Origin: Bacteroides sp. MSB163 | GTDB lineage: Bacteria; Bacteroidota; Bacteroidia; Bacteroidales; Bacteroidaceae | DNA: 64,000 nucleotides | NCBI RefSeq assembly: GCF_036416795.1 | Contig: NZ_CP143867.1 | Coordinates: 1,922,001 to 1,986,000 of the forward strand | Direction of reading: 5' to 3' | Part shown: positions 1-9,059 of the stretch, one piece after another | Layout of the letters: the number at the start of each line of letters is the position of its first letter | Position numbering within the stretch: the first letter of the stretch is position 1 | The notes under the pieces: model-generated | What the model saw: the letters and a program-made list of their open reading frames with translations, nothing else | What the model was told of the DNA's origin: nothing | Database searches by the model: none | Made by a program: the position numbers and the translations under genes

Positions 1-38
1 AACATACGTAAATATATATCAATTGATGTAAATAATAC

Positions 39-46
39 TACATTTG
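39..46 (+). promoter_or_regulatory. Bacteroides -7 box (TACATTTG)
   Basis: TACATTTG matches the Bacteroides TAnnTTTG -7 consensus. No good -33 TTTG lies at the expected 19-21 bp upstream. The box sits only 5 bp before the first ATG (position 51), so transcription should begin at or after that ATG. That favours the ATG at 69 or 75 as the start of the following lipoprotein gene. Confidence 0.5.
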
Positions 47-74
47 TAAAATGTTTAACCTAAAGAATATGAAT

Positions 75-518
75 ATGCGACAATTGAAAATTAATTATGC
101 TTGTTTCGCTCTTAGCGTTCTGTGTTTATTGGCAATATCATGTAAAGATGATGAAGATCCGTATCCTGCTGGAAAAGAACTTGTAAACTATGAAATGACA
201 CTTTTCCGAGTGGAATATGGCGCTCCGAAACCGAATCCGTTACCTAAAGATTGTATAATCTATAGCGAAGTGCCGGGAAACAATGAGGCCTGTGATAATA
301 AATTTTTTATTTCCTTTTATTATGAAGGAAATTTATACTCTATCGGGGGATTACCCATTCCGGAAATGAGAGACTGGACTATGAATAAGTCATCAGTACA
401 AGTATTGCTCAGTGGAAAATTTTATTTTTATGAGGATGCTGGAAATAGGCCGGATAGTAGAAGCGAGAAAGACGATTATTTTGTTTCTTTCCAAGTAAGC
501 TCAATAATCCTTAAATAG
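75..518 (+). CDS. small hypothetical lipoprotein
   Basis: The product is about 147 residues. It has a basic N-terminus, a hydrophobic stretch and a lipobox ending LAISC, followed by an acidic run (KDDEDP). An SPII-processed, probably surface-exposed lipoprotein is expected, since Asp/Glu-rich residues after the Cys act as an export signal in Bacteroides. I do not recognise a domain in the mature part. ATGs at 51 and 69 are also in frame. I chose 75 because the -7 box at 39-46 would place the first ATG at the transcript start and because this start gives a standard signal peptide. The subtilase gene begins 8 bp downstream, so the two are probably co-transcribed and this lipoprotein may be a partner or inhibitor of the protease. 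That role is inference only. Confidence 0.75.
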   Translation: MRQLKINYACFALSVLCLLAISCKDDEDPYPAGKELVNYEMTLFRVEYGAPKPNPLPKDCIIYSEVPGNNEACDNKFFISFYYEGNLYSIGGLPIPEMRDWTMNKSSVQVLLSGKFYFYEDAGNRPDSRSEKDDYFVSFQVSSIILK

Positions 519-525
519 AGATAGT

Positions 526-2757
526 ATGAGAAAATACACAGTACTTTTACTTACGTTTTTTTGTTTTTACAGTTTATCTGCCCAAAAACAACTGTCTTAT
601 TTGGATGAGAATAAGAAAAAGATTCACTTCGAAACTATTGATACCCTTTCTTATATCCTTTTTAAAACTGGGGTTGCAGATGCGCAAAAAAGAACGACAA
701 TTAAGAATAATCGTAGAACCATTCCATTAAAAGGAAGATCCATGTTTTTAAACATTAACTCTGAAGATGATATCATGCAACTAAGGAGTGATAGTAATGT
801 TGAAGCTGTGTATCGTGTAATTCGTTCACAAGATGGAGATATACATGTTCTGACAGATGATATTCTTGTCAAAGTGAATTCTGGAGAGAGGATAGAGTCT
901 GTGTTCAGTCAGTTGAATATTCCATATATCTCAGAGTCGCCAATCGATGGGTTGGAAGATGTTTTTTTAGTTCGGGTTCCATCTTCTGATAAAACATTGG
1001 ATATTGTGAATAGACTAATGTCTTCCAACTTGGTAGTCTATGCAGAGCCGGATTTTATAAGATTTACAGATGCTCCTGCTGCCAATGCTACAGTAGATAA
1101 TTATTCTCCGCAACAATGGGCAATAAAAAACACATTCACGGGTTTTGATGTAAACGCATTACTTGCCTGGAGAATTTCTAAAGGGAAAGATATAAAAGTT
1201 GCGGTTATCGATGAAGGGGTAGACTTGAATCATCCTGATTTAAAGGCCAATCTGCTTCCCGGGTATGATACAACGAATTGGGGATCTCCGGGACAGAATG
1301 GAGATGCGGCTCCCGATGACTTTCATGGTACTGCATGTGCCGGTATTATAGCCGCTGTTGAGAACAATATAGGTATGACCGGAATTGCTCCCCAATGTAA
1401 AATGATACCTGTCAGAATAGCAACTGGGGATACAATTGACGGTAAAAGAAAGTGGAAGTCAACCACCTCTTCTACAGCAAATGGGATTATTAAAGCGTAT
1501 AGAGATGGAGACGCTGATGTGTTAAGTTGCTCATTTGGCATACTTCCAACCGGGGGAGTAAGTAAAACCGTAAAAGAAGCCATCGTATCGGCAACAACAA
1601 AAGGAAGGAATGGACGTGGTGCTATTGTTGTCTTTTCAACAGGAAATGAATATACAGGTAGTGTCAATCCCTATTGCCTTTTGGATAAGGTAATTTCTGT
1701 CGGAGCTATGGACTTGAACGGTAGTCGTTGTGACTTTTCAAATTACGGTAATGGCTTGAAGGTTGTTGCTCCCGGCTCAAGCATATATACAACGGATATT
1801 AGCGGTATTACCGGTTCCTCTTCAGGTGATTATTGCTACTTTGGGGGTACTTCAGCTGCTTGTCCTTACGTTGCCGGTATAGCTGCCTTGCTGTTGTCTG
1901 TCAAGCCGGATGCACTAGCCAGTTCTGTAGCTTCCTGGATTTATACTTCTTGTAGAAAATTGCCTGCATATCAATATTCGGTTAGGGACAATAATGGTAC
2001 TTGGAATAATGAAACAGGTTATGGATTAGTCGATGCATACGAAGCTGTTATAGCCAGTAAGCCATTTACCATGATAGTGCCGGATCTGTTATGTGAATGT
2101 GAAACCCATACTTTCTCCCTATCAGGTTCTACTGACAGGTGTGATTCTATTGTCTGGAATCTTTTTTTAGGGGGAGAAATTATATCCGGTGACGGTACTA
2201 ATTCAATAGAAGTGCGTATATCTAACGCTCCCGGGTATTCATTACCTGTTGCAGCATCTATCTATTATGACGATAGAGTCGTTACATTAGAAGAGTGGCC
2301 CCATGCAGGTATTCCTGAGACGCATGATATAGAGGGGGCTGACGAGGCCACGGAGTGGGAGTATATGTATGTTGTAGCAAATATGGATGGTGCGACCTCT
2401 TACACCTGGGAATTGCTACAAGGTAATTGTGGAATCTGGCCCTATGATAACAAAGCTGATATAATGCCTTACGACACTAATAAAGTCACAATTCTTGTTA
2501 CAGGTCATAATAGATGTGGTTCCTGGTCTGAATGGCTTAATTTTACTCCCAGTTATAGAAGACCAAGTTGGGATTCTCGTCAGGTCGGTACGAAATCCGT
2601 TGCAGTATACAATCTTTCATATAAACAGGTTTACTCTGATAAAAAACTGATAGCTCCATTTGATATAAAGACGGCAAATCTGTCTCCGGGATTTTATATC
2701 ATTGAATATCAATTAGAAGATGGAACTATTATAAGAGAAAAAGTATATGTCCCTTAA
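526..2757 (+). CDS. secreted S8 subtilisin-like serine protease with T9SS-like C-terminal domain
   Basis: The product is 743 residues and starts with a type I signal peptide ending near FYSLSAQ. Residues 20-190 look like a propeptide. The subtilase domain spans about 195-510 and has the full catalytic triad: Asp229 (AVIDEGVD), His267 (DFHGTACAG) and Ser443 (GGTSAACPYVAG). After it come about 180 residues of beta-rich, Ig/PKD-like sequence. The last roughly 55 residues (VAVYNL...GFYIIEYQ...EKVYVP) resemble the type A sorting domain of type IX secretion. That is odd, because gut Bacteroides generally lack a T9SS and no por/spr gene is seen here. The domain may only be a structural Ig fold. The gene lies 8 bp after a small lipoprotein gene, probably in the same operon. 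Confidence 0.9.
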   Translation: MRKYTVLLLTFFCFYSLSAQKQLSYLDENKKKIHFETIDTLSYILFKTGVADAQKRTTIKNNRRTIPLKGRSMFLNINSEDDIMQLRSDSNVEAVYRVIRSQDGDIHVLTDDILVKVNSGERIESVFSQLNIPYISESPIDGLEDVFLVRVPSSDKTLDIVNRLMSSNLVVYAEPDFIRFTDAPAANATVDNYSPQQWAIKNTFTGFDVNALLAWRISKGKDIKVAVIDEGVDLNHPDLKANLLPGYDTTNWGSPGQNGDAAPDDFHGTACAGIIAAVENNIGMTGIAPQCKMIPVRIATGDTIDGKRKWKSTTSSTANGIIKAYRDGDADVLSCSFGILPTGGVSKTVKEAIVSATTKGRNGRGAIVVFSTGNEYTGSVNPYCLLDKVISVGAMDLNGSRCDFSNYGNGLKVVAPGSSIYTTDISGITGSSSGDYCYFGGTSAACPYVAGIAALLLSVKPDALASSVASWIYTSCRKLPAYQYSVRDNNGTWNNETGYGLVDAYEAVIASKPFTMIVPDLLCECETHTFSLSGSTDRCDSIVWNLFLGGEIISGDGTNSIEVRISNAPGYSLPVAASIYYDDRVVTLEEWPHAGIPETHDIEGADEATEWEYMYVVANMDGATSYTWELLQGNCGIWPYDNKADIMPYDTNKVTILVTGHNRCGSWSEWLNFTPSYRRPSWDSRQVGTKSVAVYNLSYKQVYSDKKLIAPFDIKTANLSPGFYIIEYQLEDGTIIREKVYVP

Positions 2758-2825
2758 TATAGCTTTATGATGCGGATGTGCATCAATAATCTTTGCATTC
2801 CAATTTTATGTGAATATAAGGAACT

Positions 2826-3491
2826 TTATGGTATAACTTTGTATTTTTGTTTAGCTTCCTGCCGGCTGCACCAGTTAAAATGCCACCACTCGCTGGGCAA
2901 TGCGCGAAAACCTGCGGCACGCATGACGCTCCGCAGCAGTTGCCGGTTCGCCTGTTCCTGCTTTGTCATTTTCCCGCTTTGCACCAGTGCGGCTTCATTC
3001 GTAATGTGAGCTTCGGGGCCGAGGTGGTCTACTTCCGTACCCATCGGCAGGGGATTTCCCGCTTCATCCAGTATGCTGATGTCTACCGCCAGACCGTAGT
3101 TGTGCAGTCCGCCACCACGTGCGGGATTGGAAACATAGATATACTTGGAGGTGCCTTTCACCACATTCCACATTTTCTGCTGCACACTCATCGGGCGGGC
3201 GGCATCATACACGATGAGGCGACGGCCGGGGTATCGCTTTTTCAGTTCCTGTTGCGCCAGTAGCAGTCCTTTCATGGCATCGGGATGCAGATACGCCTCA
3301 TGCAGATCTTCGTATAGCACCTTTCCCGTGAAATTATCCGCCCGGGTATACATCAGGTCTACGACGATGGAGCTGTCCGCTTCGGCAATATTCACCAGTC
3401 CGATGCTTTCCAGATATCTTGCCGTTTCACTCTTTTGTGCGGATGCGGGGATAAACCAGAGAGCAAGTAGAAAATAATATATATACTTCAT
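2826..3491 (-). CDS. VanX/DdpX-like D-Ala-D-Ala dipeptidase (peptidase family M15D)
   Basis: The product is 221 residues with a signal peptide (cleavage near ASAQ, residue 19), so it acts in the periplasm. The zinc site is complete: His130 and Asp137 in GGGLHNYGLAVDIS, with Glu201 and His204 in EWWHF. Arg99 in the DAARP motif corresponds to the catalytic-site Arg of VanX. The family hydrolyses D-Ala-D-Ala dipeptide. In a species with no van operon nearby, a role in peptidoglycan turnover or D-Ala salvage is more likely than glycopeptide resistance. It is divergent from katA. On its strand a TACCTTTG -7 box (3511-3518) lies about 20 bp upstream of the start. Confidence 0.88.
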   Translation of the reverse strand: MKYIYYFLLALWFIPASAQKSETARYLESIGLVNIAEADSSIVVDLMYTRADNFTGKVLYEDLHEAYLHPDAMKGLLLAQQELKKRYPGRRLIVYDAARPMSVQQKMWNVVKGTSKYIYVSNPARGGGLHNYGLAVDISILDEAGNPLPMGTEVDHLGPEAHITNEAALVQSGKMTKQEQANRQLLRSVMRAAGFRALPSEWWHFNWCSRQEAKQKYKVIP

Positions 3492-3589
3492 GCCTTTTTT
3501 TCTTTGCCTGCAAAGGTACGAATTCCCACCGGATTAGCCGTTCTGTGCGAATACATAGATTTTGTCTATTTCCTCATAGAATTTATCTG

Positions 3590-3620
3590 TTTGTAATGAA
3601 CTTACGAATCCTTACATTTG
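3590..3620 (+). promoter_or_regulatory. promoter of katA (TTTG-N19-TACATTTG)
   Basis: TTTG at 3590-3593 and TACATTTG at 3613-3620 are separated by 19 bp, which is the canonical Bacteroides sigma-ABfr arrangement. The transcript would start near 3627, about 26 bp before the ATG at 3653. This rules out the longer in-frame reading that starts at 3545. Confidence 0.8.
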
Positions 3621-3652
3621 TTCCATATATTAGTTCTCTAAACAAAAATACC

Positions 3653-5119
3653 ATGGAAAAGAAAAAACTCACCTCTGCCAACGGGCGCCTGATCGCCGAC
3701 AATCAAAACACTCAGACCGCAGGACAACGTGGTCCTATCATGATGCAAGACCCCTGGTTTCTGGAAAAACTTGCACACTTCGACCGTGAAGTGATTCCTG
3801 AAAGACGTATGCATGCCAAAGGTTCCGGCGCATACGGTACGTTTACCGTAACACATGACATCACAAAGTACACCCGTGCCGCTATCTTCAGCGAAGTAGG
3901 TAAGAAGACGGAGTGCTTCGTACGTTTCTCCACCGTAGCCGGTGAAAGGGGAGCCGCCGATGCCGAACGTGATATCCGTGGTTTTGCCATGAAGTTCTAT
4001 ACGGAAGAAGGTAACTGGGATTTAGTGGGAAATAATACTCCTGTATTCTTCCTGCGCGATCCGTTGAAATTTCCCGATTTGAACCATGCCGTAAAACGTG
4101 ACCCGCGCACCAATATGCGCAGTCCGAACAATAACTGGGATTTCTGGACCTTGTTGCCCGAAGCTTTGCATCAGGTGACCATCACGATGAGTCCCCGTGG
4201 TATTCCTTATTCCTATCGCCACATGCATGGTTTCGGTAGTCATACTTATAGCTTTTTCAATGCCGCCAACGAACGTATTTGGGTGAAGTTCCATCTGCGC
4301 ACCCTGCAAGGCATCAAGAATCTGACCGACCAGGAGGCCGAGGCTATCATTGCCAAGGATCGTGAATCGCACCAACGCGACTTGTACGAGAGCATCGAAA
4401 AGGGTGACTTCCCGAAGTGGCAATTCCAGATACAGCTGATGACGGAAGAGCAGGCGGACGAATACCGCATCAATCCGTTCGACCTTACAAAGGTGTGGCC
4501 GCACAAAGATTTCCCGCTTCAGGATGTAGGTATCCTGGAACTGAACCGTAACCCGGAAAACTACTTTGCCGAAGTAGAGCAAGCAGCTTTCAATCCGCAG
4601 AATATAGTGGAAGGCATCGGTTTCTCTCCCGACAAAATGTTGCAGGGACGCCTTTTCTCTTATGGTGATGCACAGCGTTACCGCTTGGGAGTGAATGCGG
4701 AACAGATTCCGGTAAACAAACCCCGTTGCCCGTTCCATGCTTACCATCGTGACGGTGCCATGCGTGTAGACGGTAATTACGGCAGTGCCAAGAGCTACGA
4801 GCCCAACAGTTACGGTGAATGGCAAGACTCTCCCGAGAAGAAAGAACCGCCTTTGAAAGTTCATGGCGACGTTTATAACTATAACGACCGTGAGTACGAT
4901 GATGATTACTACAGCCAGCCGGGTGATCTTTTCCGCCTGATGTCTGCTGAAGATCAGCAACTGACGTGCGAAAATACAGCCCGTGCCATGGGTGATGCCG
5001 AACTCTTCATTAAGCAACGTCATGTGCGCAACTGCTATAAAGCTGATCCGGCCTATGGTACAGGCGTAGCCAAAGCTTTAGGCCTTGACCTGGATGAAGC
5101 ATTGAAAGCAACCCGATAG
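3653..5119 (+). CDS. katA: heme catalase (clade 3, KatA)
   Basis: The product is 488 residues and cytoplasmic; it breaks hydrogen peroxide into water and oxygen. The distal heme His54 (RRMHAKG), the distal Asn127 (LVGNNTPVFF) and the proximal Tyr337 (RLFSYGDAQRYR) are all present. Length fits small-subunit catalases. The start at 3653 follows the promoter at 3590-3620; the frame is open further upstream, but that part precedes the transcription start. The gene is monocistronic, between the divergent M15 peptidase and the convergent beta-mannosidase. In B. fragilis and B. thetaiotaomicron katA is controlled by OxyR; I did not identify an OxyR site here. Confidence 0.96.
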   Translation: MEKKKLTSANGRLIADNQNTQTAGQRGPIMMQDPWFLEKLAHFDREVIPERRMHAKGSGAYGTFTVTHDITKYTRAAIFSEVGKKTECFVRFSTVAGERGAADAERDIRGFAMKFYTEEGNWDLVGNNTPVFFLRDPLKFPDLNHAVKRDPRTNMRSPNNNWDFWTLLPEALHQVTITMSPRGIPYSYRHMHGFGSHTYSFFNAANERIWVKFHLRTLQGIKNLTDQEAEAIIAKDRESHQRDLYESIEKGDFPKWQFQIQLMTEEQADEYRINPFDLTKVWPHKDFPLQDVGILELNRNPENYFAEVEQAAFNPQNIVEGIGFSPDKMLQGRLFSYGDAQRYRLGVNAEQIPVNKPRCPFHAYHRDGAMRVDGNYGSAKSYEPNSYGEWQDSPEKKEPPLKVHGDVYNYNDREYDDDYYSQPGDLFRLMSAEDQQLTCENTARAMGDAELFIKQRHVRNCYKADPAYGTGVAKALGLDLDEALKATR

Positions 5120-5205
5120 TTAAGGGATGGATGTGGTATGGCTTAACCTTGAGGTTAATACTTAATAAGTATCTGTTGCAAGAACACAAGGGGTATTCTT
5201 CTGAA

Positions 5206-7800
5206 CTATTCGTCGCTCAGGGAGATAACTTTCAATTGCTTTTCAAATGCAGCTTGCGGTAAATTGGTATAGACATTCACTTTCACAGAGCAGCCAGGCA
5301 ATATATCAAAATAATTGTCGCTGAATGAACTGTCCATATCGCCGATGGTTATGAATACGGCACGGGCAAAGTTGTCGCTGTTGAGAGTCAGTTCGAAACC
5401 GCCTTCGATGAACTCTATGCTCGAAGTGATAGCAGCTTTGGGATAGTTCACTTCTTTCTGTTTCACGAGGAAGTAGTTATTGGCATAACTGTTTGTCCCT
5501 TTGTCGGTCAGCAGGACGGCATGAACGAATACATCTTCTTTCGGTGTATTTTTTAAGGCTTCACTCAAAGGAACTGAGAATACCGTCTGGCTACTGTTGG
5601 CGTCTATCTTTATATTTCGTTTGAAACTGCTCACTTTCTCTCCTGTCAGTTTCATTACTTCTACCTGTAGCGTGCCGTTACAGGATTTGAGGCGGTCGGA
5701 AACCACCTGGATGTTCAATACTTCGTCTTCGTCGGTTATGGGAGAAACAAGAATATCACGGTAAGCCTTGCGGGCAAAGTAATGCTGCGCTTTCCAGCGA
5801 CCGTAGTAGTCGCGGCTTGCCCAGGAAGCCACGGGCCAGCAGTCGTTGTGTTGCCAGAAGAGAGTTCCCATACAGTAGGGCATATCCCGGCGGTGTGCCT
5901 CGATGGCTGTTTTGATGGCATCTCCTTGCAGCACGTGGTTCATGTAGAGGAAGGCTTCGAAGCTTTTGGGTGTGCGATATTCGTTCAGCAGATAAGTCTC
6001 AATCAGTTGGTTGGCGTGCATGCCTCCGCGCTGATGGGACATCATGACTTCCGAATAGATATCCCAGTCCTCTTCACAGGGAGCGTAGCGCTTCACGGAT
6101 TCAAATTCGGGGAAGGATTGGAAGCCATATTCGCTGAAAAAACGGCTTCGTTCTTTGTTGTACGTCTCGATGGGCTTTTTACCATGCCACACATCCCAGT
6201 AGTGGCGGTCGCCGTTGTGGTCATCGCTGCCACCGTCTTCACGGGCGAAAGGAGAAGAAGGCCAATAGAAACTTTCGGGTGCGTATTCCTTCACAACTTC
6301 GGGAAGGGTGACGTAATACTGATCGGTGAACTGTTTCCAGATCTTCTTTTCATACTCCGGATTCTGCGCCTTGTATCGTTTCTGCCAGCCCCAGTTGAAC
6401 CAGGCGTCATTACATTCGTTGTTTCCACACCAGAGGGCGATACAGGCATGGTTTCGCAGACGTTTCACATTGTCGATGGCTTCCTGGCGGATATTCTCCA
6501 GCAATTCCCCTTCAGCGGGGTAGAGGCTGCATGCAAACATGAAATCTTGCCAGACGAGGATGCCGTAGCGGTCGCAGAGTTCATAGAACAGGTCATTCTC
6601 ATAAATGCCGCCGCCCCAGATGCGAAGCATGTTCATGTTGACATTGGCGGCGTCAAGGATTGTCTTTTCGTACAGTTCCGGTGTGACGCGTGGCAGGAAG
6701 TTATCTTGCGGAATGTAGTTGGCTCCTTTGGCAAAGACGGGGACTCCGTTCAGTTCCACATAGAACGTCTTTCCATCCTTGTCCGGGCGGTTGATGATCT
6801 TCAGCGAGCGGATACCCACTTGTGTGCTCTGAATGTCGGATGTTTTGTTATTGATGGCAAGCGCGGTACGGAAGTCATATAAATGTTGCTCACCCAGTCC
6901 GTTACTCCACCACAATCGGGGATTCCGGATGATAAACGGAAGGGAAATCTTATTGTTTCCTTTGTGGAGGGAAACGGTTTTGCCTGCCATTACTCTGCCG
7001 GAAGCGGCATCAGTCACCGTAAGGGTGGCTTCGTCTATTTCCTTATCTGATTGAACTTCTATTTCTCCCACGATGGATGCACGGCTTTTACTGACTTCCT
7101 GCTGACGGATGAAGACATCGCTGAGTCGGGCGTCATCCCATGCTTCAATGTATACAGGACGCCAAATGCCGGAGGTCACTAAGCGAGGTCCCCAGTCCCA
7201 GCCGTAATGATAACCGGCTTTGCGGGCAAATACGCTGACTTTCTTGTCGAATAATCCACCGTTTTCGGACTGGTCGTTACTGGCTTCGTAGTGGTAGGGC
7301 AGTGCATCCCATTTGGGAATGTCCACCTTGATGGGAGAATGGAAATAGATTTTCAGGATATTTTCTCCGGGTTTCAGTTCCGCCTTTATGTCTGTTTTCC
7401 ATTCACGGAACATGTTGTTGGTCTCCAGTATTTTCTTTTCGTTCAGATATACGTCTGCATAAGTGTCGAGTCCTTTGAATACGAGGTCGATGTTCTGCCT
7501 CTCCATCATTTCGGGGGGCAGTTGGAAGGAAGTCTGGTAGATCCAGTCTTCCTTATCTATCCACTGTATACCGCGTTCGTTGAGGCGGAAGAAGGGATCT
7601 GCGATGATCTTGTTGTTTATTAAGTCGGTGTGCACCACTCCGGGAACGGTGGCGGGATACCAGTTACTGAGCCGGGCCTGTTTGAATTGCCAGCCTTCGT
7701 TCAGCTCTTTCCGGAGAGGAACGGCTATCAGCAGGGCGCTGCACAAGAGTGATGAGGTCAGTAGTGACGCTCGCTTCATGTTCAAATTCAGTTTTTTCAT
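5206..7800 (-). CDS. beta-mannosidase, glycoside hydrolase family 2
   Basis: The product is 864 residues with an N-terminal signal peptide (hydrophobic residues about 11-28), so it is probably periplasmic. Order: GH2 sugar-binding domain (about 35-200, containing GYHYGWDWGPRLV), immunoglobulin-like domain (about 220-335), TIM-barrel catalytic domain (about 340-690) and C-terminal beta domains. The acid/base is Glu462 in CGNNECNDAW and the nucleophile is Glu557 in SEYGFQSFPE. These positions closely match B. thetaiotaomicron Man2A. The enzyme removes terminal beta-1,4-mannose from manno-oligosaccharides or N-glycan cores. It starts 9 bp after the end of a degraded GH3 gene, so the two once formed a glycosidase operon. 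An alternative ATG lies at 7779. Confidence 0.94.
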   Translation of the reverse strand: MKKLNLNMKRASLLTSSLLCSALLIAVPLRKELNEGWQFKQARLSNWYPATVPGVVHTDLINNKIIADPFFRLNERGIQWIDKEDWIYQTSFQLPPEMMERQNIDLVFKGLDTYADVYLNEKKILETNNMFREWKTDIKAELKPGENILKIYFHSPIKVDIPKWDALPYHYEASNDQSENGGLFDKKVSVFARKAGYHYGWDWGPRLVTSGIWRPVYIEAWDDARLSDVFIRQQEVSKSRASIVGEIEVQSDKEIDEATLTVTDAASGRVMAGKTVSLHKGNNKISLPFIIRNPRLWWSNGLGEQHLYDFRTALAINNKTSDIQSTQVGIRSLKIINRPDKDGKTFYVELNGVPVFAKGANYIPQDNFLPRVTPELYEKTILDAANVNMNMLRIWGGGIYENDLFYELCDRYGILVWQDFMFACSLYPAEGELLENIRQEAIDNVKRLRNHACIALWCGNNECNDAWFNWGWQKRYKAQNPEYEKKIWKQFTDQYYVTLPEVVKEYAPESFYWPSSPFAREDGGSDDHNGDRHYWDVWHGKKPIETYNKERSRFFSEYGFQSFPEFESVKRYAPCEEDWDIYSEVMMSHQRGGMHANQLIETYLLNEYRTPKSFEAFLYMNHVLQGDAIKTAIEAHRRDMPYCMGTLFWQHNDCWPVASWASRDYYGRWKAQHYFARKAYRDILVSPITDEDEVLNIQVVSDRLKSCNGTLQVEVMKLTGEKVSSFKRNIKIDANSSQTVFSVPLSEALKNTPKEDVFVHAVLLTDKGTNSYANNYFLVKQKEVNYPKAAITSSIEFIEGGFELTLNSDNFARAVFITIGDMDSSFSDNYFDILPGCSVKVNVYTNLPQAAFEKQLKVISLSDE

Positions 7801-7809
7801 GACTGTTAG

Positions 7810-8323
7810 TTATTGAGTTATGTTGAATGTCGCTTTTAATCCTTCCCGTCGGGTTACGGATGCTGCCAGGTCGCGGAAATAGAGTTGCGCTATTTCGGTG
7901 CCGTCCGTTTTGCCGGTATTAGTTAGGTCAAAGGTAATGATAATTACTTCATTCCGGGTATATTGAGTGGAGGATAATTGCAGATTACTGTATGCAAATG
8001 TTGTATAGGATAAGCCATATCCGAATGGGAAGCGGTCGCCCTGCCATGACTACTGTAACCAGCGGTTTTCCCGTTTCGGACAAACGGTGCGGTTTTCCGT
8101 GTATCACATCTCTGCCCTTGCGCGTTTCGGCTTTAAGGTATGGGAAGTTCTCGCAGTGCAATTGGTTCATTTGCCCTATCTTCTCTTCCAGTGTCATCTT
8201 TCCGAGGAGTATCCCGATACGCTTTTCTGTCTCTTTATCCGATTTATAATCAGTGGAATAACAGGCGGATGGATGAAGTAGAAGGAAGACTGAAGTTACA
8301 TAATAAAGGATGTGTCTGAACAT
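7810..8323 (-). pseudogene. GH3 beta-glucosidase remnant, internally deleted
   Basis: The N-terminal part (from the ATG at 8323) has a signal peptide and the GH3 start motif KMTLEEKIGQMNQL. It then jumps to the C-terminal GH3 domain segment KPLVTVVMAG, so nearly the whole catalytic barrel is missing. After a change of reading frame near 8025 the sequence continues as GDRFPFGYGLSYTTF and a fibronectin-III-like tail (DLTNTGKTDG, AQLYFRDLAASVTR), ending at the stop at 7810-7812. A normal GH3 of this type has about 750 residues; only about 170 codons remain. At least two deletions are needed. No active enzyme can be made. A -7 box TACATTTG (8362-8369) is still present upstream and may now drive the beta-mannosidase gene. 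Confidence 0.88.
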
Positions 8324-8712
8324 ATCGGCATGTACGTTTAAAGGTTTAATTATTCTGTGTCCAAATGTACAGAACATACCTTTTCCGATATGACTAGATT
8401 TTGCTGTTTAATGATACTATTTTGAAGAGGAGGATTCTGCTGGGATGTACAGGTATTCATCAATTTCAACTACTGATTCACATTGATAAATGATTCCGCC
8501 TATCCCTTGTCTGTACGGCAATAAAGACTTGCATTTTCCACACCGTTGCCAAGCCATCAGTCACCCACTTTCAAGGCGGATGAAATGGCCAGTGAATGTG
8601 GAAGAAAGGTTCCGGTGAAAGACAGAACCCTCTGCCAGTACCGGAGCCTTTTCACATGCAAGACGTGTCTGTATACCCCGCCCGGAAGTATCTGTAGAGG
8701 GGTGCGCAGGGG

Positions 8713-8790
8713 AGCGGTCATGACAAGCGCTTGTCACCACCCATGACATGCGCTTCTCATCAGCGGTGACAAGCGTATGTCATGACCGCT
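8713..8790. repeat. inverted repeat built from TGACAAGCG words
   Basis: The left arm (8713-8738) and right arm (8765-8790) are 26 bp each and match in 24 positions. Each arm is itself close to palindromic, with TGACAAGCGCTTGTCA in the left arm. A third partial copy of the word (CATGACATGCGCTTCTCAT) fills the spacer, giving three phased palindromic units. Confidence 0.8.
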
Positions 8791-8914
8791 GACTTGCCGC
8801 CGGACTTTTCCGCTTCGTACGGACTCTTGAAAATGTCATCTACCTCCCGCCGAAAGACGCTGACACTTGATAAAATTGCACAATGATAATATCTGACAAT
8901 AAAGTATGGAAAGG

Positions 8915-9002
8915 GAATCAGTTACAAGCTACGGGCTACAAGCTACAAGTAGCTGCACTATGTTCCGAAAGGTACTTGTAGCCCGTAGCTTGTAGCTGAT
9001 TC
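8915..9002. repeat. long palindrome (copy 1 of a dispersed intergenic element)
   Basis: The 28-bp arms (8915-8942 and 8975-9002) match in 27 positions and are made of CTACAAGCTACGGGCTAC-type words. The central part AGTAGCTGCACT...CCGAAAGGTAC resembles the centre of the repeat at 23901-23986, so the two belong to one dispersed family. Confidence 0.8.
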
Positions 9003-9059
9003 ATATCCGCTCCGCAAATGAACAAATTGCTCTCTGTTCAACTTTCCCTCACCCCTTTT

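Larger units (their letters stand above)
8378..9059. other. gene-free stretch with two inverted repeats
   Basis: I see no supported gene here; the open frames lack a start context or a recognisable product. The stretch holds two strong inverted repeats, listed separately (8713-8790 and 8915-9002). The second lies just beyond the 3' end of the oadB-like gene and could form a terminator-like hairpin on either strand. Confidence 0.6.

Noticed and set aside
2826..3491. Vancomycin resistance gene vanX
   Set aside because: The M15D motifs fit, but there is no vanH, vanA or vanRS nearby; chromosomal dipeptidases of this family are common in Bacteroides.
4022..5023. 333-codon minus-strand frame
   Set aside because: Shadow of katA, whose heme ligands and promoter are clear.
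5782..6882. 366-codon plus-strand frame
   Set aside because: Shadow of the GH2 beta-mannosidase; no start context and no recognisable domain.
8546..8749. Overlapping 60-66 codon frames on both strands
   Set aside because: They cover repeated palindromic words; open on both strands by chance.
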